A stretch of DNA of 32,690 bases from Thiohalobacter sp. (lineage in GTDB: Bacteria > Pseudomonadota > Gammaproteobacteria > DSM-19610): the NCBI GenBank assembly GCA_026984515.1, contig JALSRZ010000171.1:1-32690 (forward strand), in the 5' to 3' direction. The number at the start of each line of letters is the position of its first letter. Positions within the stretch are counted from its first letter, which is position 1. Under the pieces are notes generated by a model, which saw only the letters and a program-made list of their open reading frames with translations, searched no databases and was not told where the DNA came from. The translations under genes were made by a program, and so were the position numbers. This document shows positions 1 through 8,644 of the stretch, piece by piece.

Positions 1-403
1 TGTCAGCACCAATTGCGCACTGCCAGGATACGCGGCCGGAGTTAGCAGTAGGTGTCAGGGTAACAGACTGGCCATTCATGGTCGGGTTGCCGCCAAGGCT
101 GCTGTTGTACAGAATGGTGATAACACCACTGGCACCTACTGTCACGGAGGTCACGGAGTTACCGTTGATGGATGCTGCGGGAGGCAGTCCGGCAGATGCA
201 TTCGAACCAGGGAAGGAACCGAGAGAGGCATTAGACTCTGTCACGGCAACCTTCGCGGCGGATGCCAGGTTCAGACCTTCGGTAACTTTGGAACGGATGG
301 TGTAGTCCTGGTAAGCCGGAATCGCGATGGCGGCCAGAATACCGATGATCGCGACCACAATCATCAGTTCGATTAGGGTGAAGCCCTGTTGCGTTTTCTT
401 CAT
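1..403 (-). CDS. pilA: Type IV major pilin PilA (3' end cut by window edge)
   Basis: This is the structural subunit of type IV pili, inserted in the inner membrane and polymerised into the fibre. About 134 residues are visible, and the C-terminal end lies outside the window. It starts with the class III leader MKKTQQG, and the prepilin peptidase should cut before Phe8. The mature N-terminus is [20 protein letters not shown], with the conserved Glu at mature position 5 and the hydrophobic assembly helix, followed by [10 protein letters not shown] Cys appears near the window edge (VSWQCAIG) and may be the first of the C-terminal disulfide pair. A GAGGA ribosome site sits just upstream of the ATG at 401-403. 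The gene lies downstream of pilSR on the same strand and behind a sigma-54 promoter, so PilR control is the natural inference. The pilin call is secure; the exact allele type is not known. Confidence 0.95.
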   Translation of the reverse strand, partial: MKKTQQGFTLIELMIVVAIIGILAAIAIPAYQDYTIRSKVTEGLNLASAAKVAVTESNASLGSFPGSNASAGLPPAASINGNSVTSVTVGASGVITILYNSSLGGNPTMNGQSVTLTPTANSGRVSWQCAIGAD

Positions 404-760
404 GAGTACATCCTCTTTAAAACGTTAACGTTGTGTCAAATGCCCATAGGGCGAGATAGCGTGTGGATCAGAAGCCTTGCGGTATTGCTACATCATGACT
501 CCCTGTCGCGAGCAGTCTGAACCGTGTTGTTTGGCTAACCCTCTACAAGCAGCATGCGTGCCAGTTCTTTCGCGCTATGTGCAGCTTATGGCGGCAGCCT
601 GCACGCAATCTTTAAAAGTTAGTAAAAACAAATGGATAGGTGTTTATGGTGGGTATTTCATGGCAGGCTCCTCCTTGAGTTTCAGTAAGAGAGTTTCCCG
701 GGCCAGATGCGTCATCCTGACGTACTCTGGCAGTTGGGTGACGCAGCGCGTCACTTTCGG
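404..760. other. pilA-pilR intergenic region, 357 bp without a gene
   Basis: The spacer holds the pilA leader and the sigma-54 promoter (548-563). It also holds an AT-rich upstream stretch and, next to the pilR stop, a hairpin with 7-bp arms (738-754, arms GTGACGC and GCGTCAC, 3-nt loop). That hairpin lacks a T-run on the minus strand, so it is at most a weak pilR terminator. Short ORFs here have no recognisable product and no convincing ribosome site. Confidence 0.6.
548..563 (-). promoter_or_regulatory. Sigma-54 (-24/-12) promoter for pilA
   Basis: Read on the minus strand the site is TGGCAC-GCATG-CTGCT. The consensus is TGGCAC-N5-TTGCW, so it matches at every position except the first T of the -12 box, and the GG and GC doublets have the right spacing. 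Transcription would begin near 537, giving a leader of roughly 130 nt before pilA. An AT-rich stretch at about 610-650 lies upstream, where enhancer binding would be expected, but I could not define PilR sites. The neighbouring pilR encodes a sigma-54 activator, which supports the call. Confidence 0.75.
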
Positions 761-2113
761 TTACTCCAGACCCAGTTTCTTCAACCGGTAACGCATGGCG
801 CGAAAGGTGATTCCCAGCAGTTTCGCGGCGGCGGTCTTGTTGTTCCCGGTCTGTTCCAGCGCATTGAGTATCGCCTGGCGTTCGATGGTTTCCAGGTATT
901 CTTCCAGGGCTACGCCCTCGGGTGGTGACAGGAGTTGCTCCGGGGGATGATCCGCCTGGCCGCTGCTGCCGGTTTCGGGCAGGGCCAGGTCATCCCGCTG
1001 GATTTCCTGTCCGTCACACAGGGTCAGGGCGCGTTCGAGGATGTTTTCCAGCTCGCGCACGTTACCGGGGAAGTCGTGGCGTTGCAGCGCTTCCAGGGCA
1101 TCCTGCCCCAGTGTCGGTACCGCACCCTGCTGGTCGGCGGTCAGGCGCGCGAGGATGTGTGCCGCCAGTTGCGGAATGTCTTCGCGACGCTGGTGCAGGC
1201 TCGGCACCCTGAGTTCGATGACGTTGATGCGGTAGTACAGGTCCTGGCGGAAGTCTCCGGATTCCACTAATGCCGACAGGTTCTTGTGGGTAGCGGACAA
1301 CACCCGCACGTCGACCGGGATCTCTTTCTGTTCGCCGACCGGCCGCACGGCTTTTTCCTGGATGACGCGCAGCAGCTTGACCTGCATATGCAGCGGCAGC
1401 TCCGCGACCTCGTCCAGGAACAGGGTGCCGCCGTCGGCGGCCTGGAACAGGCCTTCCTTGTCGGCAACCGCGCCGGTGAAGCTGCCTTTTTTATGGCCGA
1501 AGAACTCGCTTTCCATGAGTTCCGCGGGAATAGCCCCGCAGTTGACCGGTACAAAAGCTGCTTCGTTACGCGGTCCCTTGGCGTGGATCAGGCGTGCCAC
1601 CAGTTCCTTGCCGGTGCCGGATTCGCCACTGATGTATACCGGCGCCTGGCTGCGCGCCAGCTTGGCGATGGTGGAACGGATGGTCTGCATGATTGCCGAG
1701 TCACCCAGCAGGGTGTCGCGGCTGCGGCGGTCACGTGCCGGGAAGCTGCCGAGCCTGAGCGCACCCTTGACCAGGTTGCGCAGCAGGTGCAGGTCGATCG
1801 GTTTGGAGACGAAATCGAAGGCGCCGGCCTTGAGTGCCTGCACTGCGGTTTCCATGTTGCCGTGCGCGGTGACGACCGCGACCGGCAGGTCCGGGTTGAT
1901 TTGCTGGATGTAGTCCACCAGTTCCAGGCCGTCGCCGTCGGGAAGGCGCATGTCGGTCAGGCAGAGGTCAAAGCCGGTTTCGTCCAGCAGTCGCCGGGCG
2001 TCAGTCAGGTTGGCGGCGGAGCGGGTCTCGATGTCCATACGCCCGAGGGTCAGTTCCAGCAGCTCGCGGATATCGGGTTCGTCGTCGACGATCAGTGCCA
2101 GTGGTGTACTCAT
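761..2113 (-). CDS. pilR: Sigma-54-dependent response regulator PilR
   Basis: NtrC-family activator of pilin transcription, 450 residues, the usual size. The receiver domain covers about 1-120, with acidic pocket Asp10/Asp11, phospho-acceptor Asp54 (LTDMRLPDG), Thr82 and Lys104. The AAA+ domain follows, with Walker A GESGTGKE at 163-170 and the sigma-54 contact loop as GSFTGA at 210-215 (a common variant of GAFTGA). Walker B is within GGTLFLDEVAELP. A Fis-type helix-turn-helix ends the protein (NNKTAAAKLLGI...RYRLKKLGLE). It lies 55 bp downstream of pilS on the same strand, so the two are probably cotranscribed. The target is very likely the sigma-54 promoter at 548-563. Other NtrC-type regulators share this architecture; pilS and pilA on either side make PilR the best assignment. 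Confidence 0.95.
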   Translation of the reverse strand: MSTPLALIVDDEPDIRELLELTLGRMDIETRSAANLTDARRLLDETGFDLCLTDMRLPDGDGLELVDYIQQINPDLPVAVVTAHGNMETAVQALKAGAFDFVSKPIDLHLLRNLVKGALRLGSFPARDRRSRDTLLGDSAIMQTIRSTIAKLARSQAPVYISGESGTGKELVARLIHAKGPRNEAAFVPVNCGAIPAELMESEFFGHKKGSFTGAVADKEGLFQAADGGTLFLDEVAELPLHMQVKLLRVIQEKAVRPVGEQKEIPVDVRVLSATHKNLSALVESGDFRQDLYYRINVIELRVPSLHQRREDIPQLAAHILARLTADQQGAVPTLGQDALEALQRHDFPGNVRELENILERALTLCDGQEIQRDDLALPETGSSGQADHPPEQLLSPPEGVALEEYLETIERQAILNALEQTGNNKTAAAKLLGITFRAMRYRLKKLGLE

Positions 2114-2168
2114 GGGCTATCGGGCCTGCGCTTCAATGCGGCGTCATTCTACAGGAAGCGGTCCGGGT

Positions 2169-3743
2169 TTAGGCGCCCTGTGCCGCAAAGTGGATACTGA
2201 AGCAACTGCCGCCGCGGTCGCCGGGCCGGTAACCGAGGCGTGCCTGGTTGATTTCGCAGAGTTCGCGGGCGATGTACAGGCCCAGCCCGGTACCCGATGC
2301 GGCGGTGGTAAAAAACGGCTCGAAGATCTGTTCGGCAGTCTGTGGATCGATACCCGGACCATTGTCGGTGACATCCAGTTGCACGGCGCCACCGGGTTCC
2401 CTGTGGCACTGGATCAGCAGCTGCGGGTGGTTGCCTGCGTGCCGTAAGCCATTCTGGCACAGGTTGAGCAATACCTGGTGCAGGTGGTTGGGATCGACGT
2501 GTACGACCAGGTCCTGTGCCCCCGGGGTCAGCTCTAGCTGATCGGCGGGCAGGTTCTCCATCTGCAGGAATTCTTCACGAAATGCCTGCAGCCAGTCGGC
2601 CAGGTCCAGATCCTGGGGGTGGCTGGCGGAACGCCGTGACAACTGCAGTACATTCTCGATGACCGTGTTGACGCGGCGGGTATGGGTACCGATGATTTCG
2701 GTCAGGCGCTTGTCGGCGCTGGACAGGTGTTCGGATTCTTCCAGTAGTTGTGCCGCGTGGCTGATGGCGCCAAGCGGGTTGCGTATTTCGTGCGCGATGC
2801 TGGCGGTCAAGCGGCCCAGTGAGGCCAGTTTGACCTGCTGGGTCTGCTGTGCCATCTGTGCGCTGTCGTCCAGCAGGATCAGTGCGCCATTGCCCTGGGC
2901 GGTTCTCAGCTCGCCGAATCGTGGCAGCAGGGTGCTGCTGGCGCCCGGGGACTGCAGGGCCTTCGGTTGCCACTGGCGGTCTTTTTTCCACAGCTCGAGT
3001 TGTGTAGCCAGTTGCGGTGCGACCTGGTCCAGCTGCGCCCCGTCCCGTGCATCGGGTCCCAGCAGGGTCGCTGCCGTTGCGTTGGCCAGCCGGATCCGGT
3101 TACCCGGGTCCACCACCAGCAGGCCGGACTGCAGCTGCCGGATGATGTACTGGTTCAGCTGCTGCAGGTTGGCCAGGTCGATGCCACGCCGTTGTGCAAG
3201 CGCTTCACTTTCACGCGCACGTACCGCCAGCACGTTGGCCAGCGCCGCGGCAGCAAACAGCACCAGGCCCAGCAGGCCGGCGCGGGTGATATCGCCGGCG
3301 CCGGTTTCGACTTCCGCCAGGCTGGCCAGCCCGGTCTCGAACAGCAGGGTCAGGGTACCGACGGCGGCAAACAGAAAAGCCAGGCGTCCCGGCAGCACCA
3401 GGGCGCCCGCGGCGATCGCGATTACCAGTAATACCGCCAGCGCGCTGGTGACGCCGCCTGTTGCGTGCATCAGCAGGGCTATGGCGGCAATGTCAGCCAG
3501 CACCTGCAGCAGCGCCTGGAAGCGGTACCCCGGCCAGCGCAGGCGGGTGCTGAAGCCGGCGGCCAGGCTGAACAGCAGGTAGCTGTTCAGGGTGGCGCTG
3601 AACAGGCTGTGGTTCTGGACATTGAACGGATTGCTGTCCGCTAGCAGGTAGTAGACCGTGGCCAGCAGGCCGGCGAGGATGGCCCGGTAGAACGTCAGTA
3701 TCCGCAACGGTTGCCAGGCAACGGGGTAGGCGGAACCGGGCAT
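2169..3743 (-). CDS. pilS: Two-component sensor histidine kinase PilS
   Basis: Membrane histidine kinase that signals to PilR, 524 residues from the ATG at 3741-3743. Six hydrophobic segments fill about residues 15-175. A PAS-like region (about 195-290) follows, then the phosphorylated His318 in [12 protein letters not shown]. The ATP-binding domain has the N-box [10 protein letters not shown] (427-436), the G1 box DNGPGID (460-466), FEPFFTT and [12 protein letters not shown]. The frame stays open upstream of this ATG, but that extension overlaps the next gene and lacks family features. The chosen ATG lies 4 nt after the stop of the PP0621-family gene, which suggests translational coupling. 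PilS of other species senses pilin levels in the membrane; that role here is inferred. Confidence 0.93.
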   Translation of the reverse strand: MPGSAYPVAWQPLRILTFYRAILAGLLATVYYLLADSNPFNVQNHSLFSATLNSYLLFSLAAGFSTRLRWPGYRFQALLQVLADIAAIALLMHATGGVTSALAVLLVIAIAAGALVLPGRLAFLFAAVGTLTLLFETGLASLAEVETGAGDITRAGLLGLVLFAAAALANVLAVRARESEALAQRRGIDLANLQQLNQYIIRQLQSGLLVVDPGNRIRLANATAATLLGPDARDGAQLDQVAPQLATQLELWKKDRQWQPKALQSPGASSTLLPRFGELRTAQGNGALILLDDSAQMAQQTQQVKLASLGRLTASIAHEIRNPLGAISHAAQLLEESEHLSSADKRLTEIIGTHTRRVNTVIENVLQLSRRSASHPQDLDLADWLQAFREEFLQMENLPADQLELTPGAQDLVVHVDPNHLHQVLLNLCQNGLRHAGNHPQLLIQCHREPGGAVQLDVTDNGPGIDPQTAEQIFEPFFTTAASGTGLGLYIARELCEINQARLGYRPGDRGGSCFSIHFAAQGA

Positions 3744-3747
3744 GGGG

Positions 3748-3969
3748 CTAACGGTCTTCGTCGCGGTGCCGGCTGCAACAGTAATAGCGATCCCCTTCCT
3801 TAACGGCTTCGTTGCGGGGTACAAAGATCCCGCAACGGGCGCAGCGCACCATGTCATCCACTTTTCCGGTATTTCTCTGTTCCACGCGAGGGCTTTTTGC
3901 CAGGCGCACGAGAATCCATATAACCAGTCCAATACCGATCAGGTAGATGAGTACACGGATGCCAAACAT
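3748..3969 (-). CDS. PP0621-family small membrane protein with CxxC motif
   Basis: A 73-residue protein of unknown function that resembles the PP0621 family found beside pilSR in other gammaproteobacteria. Residues 3-23 form one transmembrane helix ([20 protein letters not shown]). The C-terminal half is hydrophilic with CARC, then YYCCSRH, so it could bind a metal such as zinc in a ribbon-like fold. Its stop is 4 nt before the pilS start. The upstream frame is open to 4167, but the ATG at 3967-3969 gives the sensible membrane-protein N-terminus. No clear ribosome site precedes it. Assignment to the family is from memory of its sequence pattern; the cellular role is not known. Confidence 0.8.
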   Translation of the reverse strand: MFGIRVLIYLIGIGLVIWILVRLAKSPRVEQRNTGKVDDMVRCARCGIFVPRNEAVKEGDRYYCCSRHRDEDR

Positions 3970-4082
3970 TCGGCTAGTGTACCGAAGTTGCGGTCTTGCG
4001 TCCTGCCGCTCCAGGGCCGGATGGAGCGGTTTCCCGTCGTGCGCTGCGCCGCTGCCGGCGGCTGTTTGCCGGCGAATGCAGA

Positions 4083-4110
4083 TTGCAGCTTTACTCTGAC
4101 CCCGTTTATT
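4083..4110 (+). promoter_or_regulatory. Possible sigma-70 promoter for sucC
   Basis: TTGCAG at 4083-4088 and TTTATT at 4105-4110 are separated by 16 bp, upstream of sucC in the divergent gap with the PP0621-family gene. Each box matches the sigma-70 consensus in four positions. This is a weak, unverified assignment. Confidence 0.3.
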
Positions 4111-4146
4111 CAGGAGAATACAGCCTTTCCAGCCACGGACAGACGC

Positions 4147-5319
4147 ATGCACCTCCACGAGTATCAAGCCAAACAGCTGTTTTCACAGTACGGGATCCCG
4201 GTTCCCGAGGGTCGTATGGTCGAATCCCGGCAGGATGCCGCCGCGGCAGCAAAGTCACTGGGCGGGGAACGCTGGGTGGTCAAGGCGCAGGTGCACGCCG
4301 GCGGGCGCGGCAAGGCGGGCGGCGTGCAGCTGGTCGATAGCGTCGAATCGGTCGAAAAGACGGCGGATGAACTGCTCGGGTCACGGCTGGTGACCAGGCA
4401 GACCGGCAGCCCCGGACTGCCCATTCACCGCTTGCTGGTAGAAACGACGGTAGCGATCGACCGGGAACTGTACCTGGGTCTGCTGGTGGATCGCAGCAGT
4501 GAGCGGATCATGATCATGGCCTCGGTGTCCGGCGGGATGGACATCGAAGCCGTTGCCGAGCGTGACCCGGATGCCATCCTTACCGAAGCGGTTCACCCTG
4601 CAGTCGGCCTGCAGGCCTACCAGTGCCGTAACCTGGCCTTCGGGCTGGGGCTCGGTGGCGACCAGGTGCGGGCCTTTACCCGCCTGCTGACCGGTTTGTA
4701 CCGTCTGTTTGAGCAACAGGACGCCAGCCTGGTCGAGATCAATCCGCTGGTGGTTACGGCTGCCGGGGAGCTGCTGGCGCTGGATGCCAAGCTGGATATC
4801 GATGACAACGCCCTGTATCGCCACACGGAACTCAGCGAACTGCGCGACCCGAGCCAGGAAGATGAAAAAGAGCGCAGCGCCAGCGAACACGGGCTGAATT
4901 ACATTACGCTGGACGGTGACATTGCCTGCATGGTGAATGGCGCCGGACTGGCCATGGCGACCATGGACCTGATCAAGCTGCATGGCGGTAACCCGGCCAA
5001 CTTTCTCGACGTAGGCGGTGGCGCAACGGCGGACCGGGTTGCGGAGGCCTTCAAGCTGATTCTGTCGGACGACAAAGTGCGCGCCATCCTGGTCAACATA
5101 TTCGGCGGTATTGTGCGCTGTGACCTGATTGCCGAGGGCATCATCCAGGCTGTGCAGGAGGTGGGTGTCAACCTGCCGGTGGTGGTGCGTCTGGAGGGCA
5201 CCAATGTCGACCAGGGCAAGGCGCTGCTGGCGGCATCCGGGCTGAGTATTATCGCCGCGGAGGGACTTACCGATGCGGCCGGGAAAGTGGTGCAGGCAGC
5301 CGGTGAACAAAAATCCTGA
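4147..5319 (+). CDS. sucC: Succinate-CoA ligase, ADP-forming, beta subunit
   Basis: The beta subunit of succinyl-CoA synthetase binds nucleotide and succinate and, with SucD, makes the substrate-level phosphorylation step of the TCA cycle. It has 390 residues, close to the 388 of E. coli. The N-terminal ATP-grasp domain starts [12 protein letters not shown]. It contains the nucleotide-binding loop GGRGKAGGV (52-60) and the metal site LVEINPLV. The C-terminal ligase domain has [28 protein letters not shown] and the grip motif [11 protein letters not shown]. The open frame extends upstream to 3742, but family N-termini begin at this MHLHEYQ, so I use the ATG at 4147. Only a weak ribosome site is visible. 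It heads a probable sucC-sucD-nadE run. Confidence 0.97.
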   Translation: MHLHEYQAKQLFSQYGIPVPEGRMVESRQDAAAAAKSLGGERWVVKAQVHAGGRGKAGGVQLVDSVESVEKTADELLGSRLVTRQTGSPGLPIHRLLVETTVAIDRELYLGLLVDRSSERIMIMASVSGGMDIEAVAERDPDAILTEAVHPAVGLQAYQCRNLAFGLGLGGDQVRAFTRLLTGLYRLFEQQDASLVEINPLVVTAAGELLALDAKLDIDDNALYRHTELSELRDPSQEDEKERSASEHGLNYITLDGDIACMVNGAGLAMATMDLIKLHGGNPANFLDVGGGATADRVAEAFKLILSDDKVRAILVNIFGGIVRCDLIAEGIIQAVQEVGVNLPVVVRLEGTNVDQGKALLAASGLSIIAAEGLTDAAGKVVQAAGEQKS

Positions 5320-5330
5320 CCTGACGCAGA

Positions 5331-5425
5331 TCGGATTCGCGCAGCGTAATCCGACAAACCGACAACGATGTCGGGTAACGCCCTTCGGGCTGACCCGGCC
5401 TGCATGCAACCCGGCTGGCCGGGTT
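5331..5425 (+). repeat. Cluster of four hairpins in the sucC-sucD spacer
   Basis: Four inverted repeats follow one another. Arms TCGGATT/AATCCGA lie at 5331-5337 and 5348-5354, with an inner CGC/GCG pair. CCGACA/TGTCGG (5359-5374) has a 4-nt loop. GCCC/GGGC (5380-5390) has a 3-nt loop. AACCCGGC/GCCGGGTT (5408-5425) has 8-bp arms. None is followed by a T-run, so these do not look like ordinary terminators. They may be RNA processing or stability elements, or a degenerate repetitive element. Confidence 0.7.
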
Positions 5426-5437
5426 CGGAGAAAACGA

Positions 5438-5455
5438 ATGAGACAGGTTCCATGA
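5438..5455 (+). promoter_or_regulatory. Five-codon ORF (MRQVP) overlapping the sucD start
   Basis: An ATG at 5438 is preceded by GGAG at 5427-5430, an ideal 7-nt spacing, and opens a five-codon frame that ends in TGA at 5453-5455. That stop overlaps the sucD ATG as ATGA. The only ribosome site directly in front of sucD is a short AGG. Ribosomes ending the mini-ORF could therefore reinitiate on sucD. Chance cannot be ruled out from one sequence. Confidence 0.4.
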
Positions 5456-6327
5456 GTATACTGGTCGACAGCCATAGCAAAGTCATTTGCCAGGGATTTA
5501 CCGGCAAGCAGGGGACCTTTCATTCGCAACAGGCGCTGGCCTACGGTACGCAGATGGTGGGAGGTGTCACGCCCGGCAAGGGCGGGCAGACGCACCTGGA
5601 CCTGCCGGTTTTCAATACCGTGCAGGCGGCGGTGGAGGAAACCGGGGCCAATGCCACCATGATCTACGTGCCCGCGGCCTTTGCGGCCGACGCCATCCTG
5701 GAAGCGGCCGACGCCGGGATCAGGGTCATTGTCTGCATCACGGAAGGCATCCCGGTGCTGGACATGCTGAAAGTGAAATCCGCGCTGTCCGGCAGTGAGT
5801 CCCGGCTGATCGGCCCCAACTGTCCGGGCATTATCACGCCGGGCGCCTGCAAGATCGGTATCATGCCCGGCACCATCCACCGGCCCGGTCGCATCGGTAT
5901 TGTCTCGCGTTCCGGCACCCTTACGTACGAGGCAGTGTACCAGACCACGCTGGCCGGTCTCGGCCAGAGCACCTGCGTGGGAATCGGCGGTGACCCGATT
6001 CACGGGCTGGAGTTTATCGATTGCCTGGAACGCTTCGAACGCGACCCGGATACCGAAGGTGTCATTATGGTCGGCGAGATCGGCGGCAGCGCCGAGGAAG
6101 AAGCAGCCGAATTCATCCACGCGCACATGCAAAAACCGGTGGTAGCCTACATTGCCGGGGTGACGGCGCCGCCCGGCAAGCGTATGGGGCACGCCGGCGC
6201 GATTATCAGTGGCGGCAAGGGCACTGCGGATGCCAAATTTGCAGCACTGGAACAGGCCGGTGTGGCCGTCGTGCGCTCTCCGGCGGATATGGGTGTACGG
6301 ATGCAGGACCTGCTGGCAGCTTCGTGA
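5452..6327 (+). CDS. sucD: Succinate-CoA ligase, ADP-forming, alpha subunit
   Basis: The alpha subunit of succinyl-CoA synthetase carries the CoA site and the phosphohistidine intermediate. It has 291 residues (E. coli 289). The N-terminal Rossmann-type CoA-binding domain begins [29 protein letters not shown] and IGPNCPGII follow, then GDPIHGLEF, and the active-site His247 in [14 protein letters not shown]. The start is fixed by family alignment, although the frame is open further upstream. It is separated from sucC by 132 bp of hairpins, unlike the tight sucCD junction in E. coli. Its stop codon overlaps the likely GTG start of nadE. Confidence 0.97.
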   Translation: MSILVDSHSKVICQGFTGKQGTFHSQQALAYGTQMVGGVTPGKGGQTHLDLPVFNTVQAAVEETGANATMIYVPAAFAADAILEAADAGIRVIVCITEGIPVLDMLKVKSALSGSESRLIGPNCPGIITPGACKIGIMPGTIHRPGRIGIVSRSGTLTYEAVYQTTLAGLGQSTCVGIGGDPIHGLEFIDCLERFERDPDTEGVIMVGEIGGSAEEEAAEFIHAHMQKPVVAYIAGVTAPPGKRMGHAGAIISGGKGTADAKFAALEQAGVAVVRSPADMGVRMQDLLAAS

Positions 6328-7985
6328 ACACCGCCCGTCGCGCCGACCACACGGTGCTGCGCCTGGTGATGGCGCAGGTGGACCTGCTGGTCGGTAATAT
6401 CACCGCGAATACCGAACGCGTAATCGCAGTGGCGCAGCGCGCGCGTGACGAGCAGGAGGCCGACCTGGTCGTTTTCCCGGAACTGACCCTGACCGGCTAC
6501 CCCCCGGAGGACCTGCTGTTACGCCCGGGCCTGCAGCTGCGGGTGGATGAGGCAATGGACAGGATCTGCGCGGAAGTATCCGGTATTCACGTGCTGGTGG
6601 GGCACCCGGAACAGACCTCTGCAGGTCGCTATAACACTGCGTCGCTGGTGTACCAGGGCAGAATCGTGGCGCGTTGTCGCAAACACCACCTGCCCAACTA
6701 CAGCGTGTTCGACGAAAAACGCTACTTCATTCCCGGTGAAGGTTTCTGTGTCGCCGACGTGGCCGGGGTCCGGGTCGGGGTGAGTATCTGTGAGGATATC
6801 TGGATGCCGGAACCGGCGCGCGCAGCCGCGGATGCCGGTGCGCGTCTGCTGGTCAATATGAATGCCTCCCCGTTTCATACCGGCAAGGGCGATGAGCGGG
6901 AGGCCGTGGTGCGCAAACGCATTGCGGAAACCGCCTGCCCGGTGGTCTACGTGAACCTGGTCGGCGGGCAGGATGAGCTGGTGTTTGACGGGGAATCCTT
7001 TGTGCTGGACCAGTCCGGTATGACCCGGGTACGCGCACCGGCTTGCGAAGAAGGGCTTTACCCGGTCGATTTCGAGCGCAGCGACGGCGGGGTGCGGCCC
7101 TTGCCCGGGGTGGTGTCGCCGCGTCGTGATGAGGTCGCCAGTGTGTACCAGGCACTGGTGCTCGGGGTGCGCAGTTATATCGAAAAGAACGGTTTTCGGG
7201 GCGTGGTGGTCGGCCTGTCCGGCGGTATCGATTCTGCGCTGGTGCTGGCCATTGCCGTGGATGCTATCGGCGCGCAACGGGTGCAGGCAGTGATGATGCC
7301 GTCGCGCTATACCGCGGACATGAGTCGCGAGGATGCGCGTGCCGAGGCGCAGGTGCTGGGCGTGGCATACCGGGAAATCTCCATAGAAAAGCCGTTCAGG
7401 GCCTTCATGGAGGTCTTGTCGGACGCGTTTGCGGGCGCTGCCGCCGACACTACCGAGGAGAATATCCAGGCCCGCTGTCGCGGGGTGATCCTGATGGCGT
7501 TGTCCAACAAGCAGGGCCGGATCGTGCTTACCACCGGCAACAAGAGTGAAATGGCAGTCGGGTACGCCACCCTGTACGGCGATATGGCCGGTGGTTTTGC
7601 GCCCATCAAGGACGTACCTAAATTGATGGTGTACCGCCTGTGCGAATACCGCAACGCGCAGTCCGCGGTGATCCCGCAGCGGGTGCTGGAGCGGCCGCCT
7701 TCCGCGGAACTGGCGCCTGACCAGAAAGACGAGGATTCCCTGCCACCCTACACCCTGCTGGATCCGATCCTGGAAGGGTATATTGAAAAGGATATGAGTA
7801 TCGAGGCGCTGGTTGCCCGGGGTTTCGATGCGACCACCGTACGACGTATCGCCACCCTCGTGGACCGCAACGAGTACAAGCGCAGGCAGGCGCCGCCCGG
7901 GGTGCGTATTTCCCGGCGGGCCTTCGGCCGGGACCGCCGCTATCCGATCACGTCGGGCTTTATCAGTGTACAGCTGGGTGATTAA
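6324..7985 (+). CDS. nadE: Glutamine-dependent NAD+ synthetase
   Basis: Makes NAD+ from nicotinate adenine dinucleotide with ATP, taking ammonia from glutamine. About 553 residues. The N-terminal nitrilase-type glutaminase has the triad Glu53 ([14 protein letters not shown]), Lys120 ([16 protein letters not shown]) and Cys156 (GVSICEDIW). The C-terminal synthetase has the PP-loop [12 protein letters not shown] (near residues 298-309), [18 protein letters not shown] and the region [11 protein letters not shown] take the GTG at 6324, which overlaps the sucD stop (GTGA). GTG 6354 or ATG 6369 would remove 10-15 residues and cannot be excluded, because no strong ribosome site is seen. glnB follows 67 bp later, which may matter for regulation. 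Confidence 0.93.
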   Translation: MNTARRADHTVLRLVMAQVDLLVGNITANTERVIAVAQRARDEQEADLVVFPELTLTGYPPEDLLLRPGLQLRVDEAMDRICAEVSGIHVLVGHPEQTSAGRYNTASLVYQGRIVARCRKHHLPNYSVFDEKRYFIPGEGFCVADVAGVRVGVSICEDIWMPEPARAAADAGARLLVNMNASPFHTGKGDEREAVVRKRIAETACPVVYVNLVGGQDELVFDGESFVLDQSGMTRVRAPACEEGLYPVDFERSDGGVRPLPGVVSPRRDEVASVYQALVLGVRSYIEKNGFRGVVVGLSGGIDSALVLAIAVDAIGAQRVQAVMMPSRYTADMSREDARAEAQVLGVAYREISIEKPFRAFMEVLSDAFAGAAADTTEENIQARCRGVILMALSNKQGRIVLTTGNKSEMAVGYATLYGDMAGGFAPIKDVPKLMVYRLCEYRNAQSAVIPQRVLERPPSAELAPDQKDEDSLPPYTLLDPILEGYIEKDMSIEALVARGFDATTVRRIATLVDRNEYKRRQAPPGVRISRRAFGRDRRYPITSGFISVQLGD

Positions 7986-8019
7986 ATTCGATTCCTGGCG
8001 CGGCTTTTAGTAGAGTTAG

Positions 8020-8031
8020 TGGCCTAGGCCA
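8020..8031. promoter_or_regulatory. 12-bp perfect palindrome in the glnB leader
   Basis: TGGCCTAGGCCA is a perfect palindrome about 20 bp before the glnB start and its AGGGGAG ribosome site. It could be an operator or a chance palindrome in GC-rich DNA. I see no good sigma-54 site in this 67-bp gap. Confidence 0.25.
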
Positions 8032-8049
8032 ACCTCAACAGGGGAGTGA

Positions 8050-8390
<341 letters not shown>

Positions 8391-8391
<1 letters not shown>

Positions 8392-8568
8392 CCCGCATTT
8401 CTCACCGACTTCCTGCTGCGGCGGCATCATGCCGCGCGCTAAGCGGCGTTCACTCGGTCGGGCTGCTCGACATCGTGTCGACTATGCCTGCGCGGCCCCC
8501 GGTCGCGAACGCCGCTTATCACACGACCTGCCACCGCCTCGCTACGGAACCCGGTGAGAATTCCGGGC
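8391..8568. repeat. 178-bp nested palindromic element, copy 1
   Basis: The ends form 17-bp imperfect terminal inverted repeats; the left end is GCCCGCATTTCTCACCG. Inside are an odd palindrome GCGGCAT-C-ATGCCGC (8421-8435), perfect arms TAAGCGGCGTTC (8440-8451) and GAACGCCGCTTA (8507-8518), and an inner hairpin TCGACA-TCG-TGTCGA (8467-8481). It contains no ORF of note. TA occurs at both outer boundaries (8389-8390 and 8569-8570), as a target duplication would leave. It fills the junction between the convergent genes glnB and bamD. A second copy about 95% identical lies at 20970-21147 in the same orientation. It looks like a MITE-type or REP-like mobile repeat. Confidence 0.85.
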
Positions 8569-8592
8569 TAGCCGATCCCGTGAACCCATATC

Positions 8593-8609
8593 AAAACCGC
8601 TGACGCGGT
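8593..8609 (-). terminator. Weak intrinsic terminator for bamD
   Basis: On the minus strand after the bamD stop, a hairpin ACCGC-GTCA-GCGGT runs into TTTTGA. The stem is short (5 bp) and the T-run is four bases, so strength is doubtful. A second small hairpin (CCCTG/CAGGG) lies just before it. Confidence 0.4.
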
Positions 8610-8644
8610 CCCTGACCAGGGGTATTCTGCCCGCCTGTCCCGCG

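Noticed and set aside
738-754. Hairpin after pilR as an intrinsic terminator
   Set aside because: The stem is good but no T-run follows on the minus strand, so I list it only as part of the spacer.
3744-3932. A 63-residue N-terminal extension of PilS
   Set aside because: It overlaps the PP0621-family gene in another frame, lacks membrane or signal features, and PilS homologs start near the chosen ATG.
4381-6192. 603-codon open frame on the minus strand opposite sucC and sucD
   Set aside because: It mirrors the codon pattern of two certain genes in GC-rich DNA, is rich in His/Gln/Arg, has no recognisable domain, and spans the sucC-sucD junction.
7996-8010. Possible sigma-54 site upstream of glnB (TGGCGC followed by TTTTAG)
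   Set aside because: The essential GC of the -12 element is absent.
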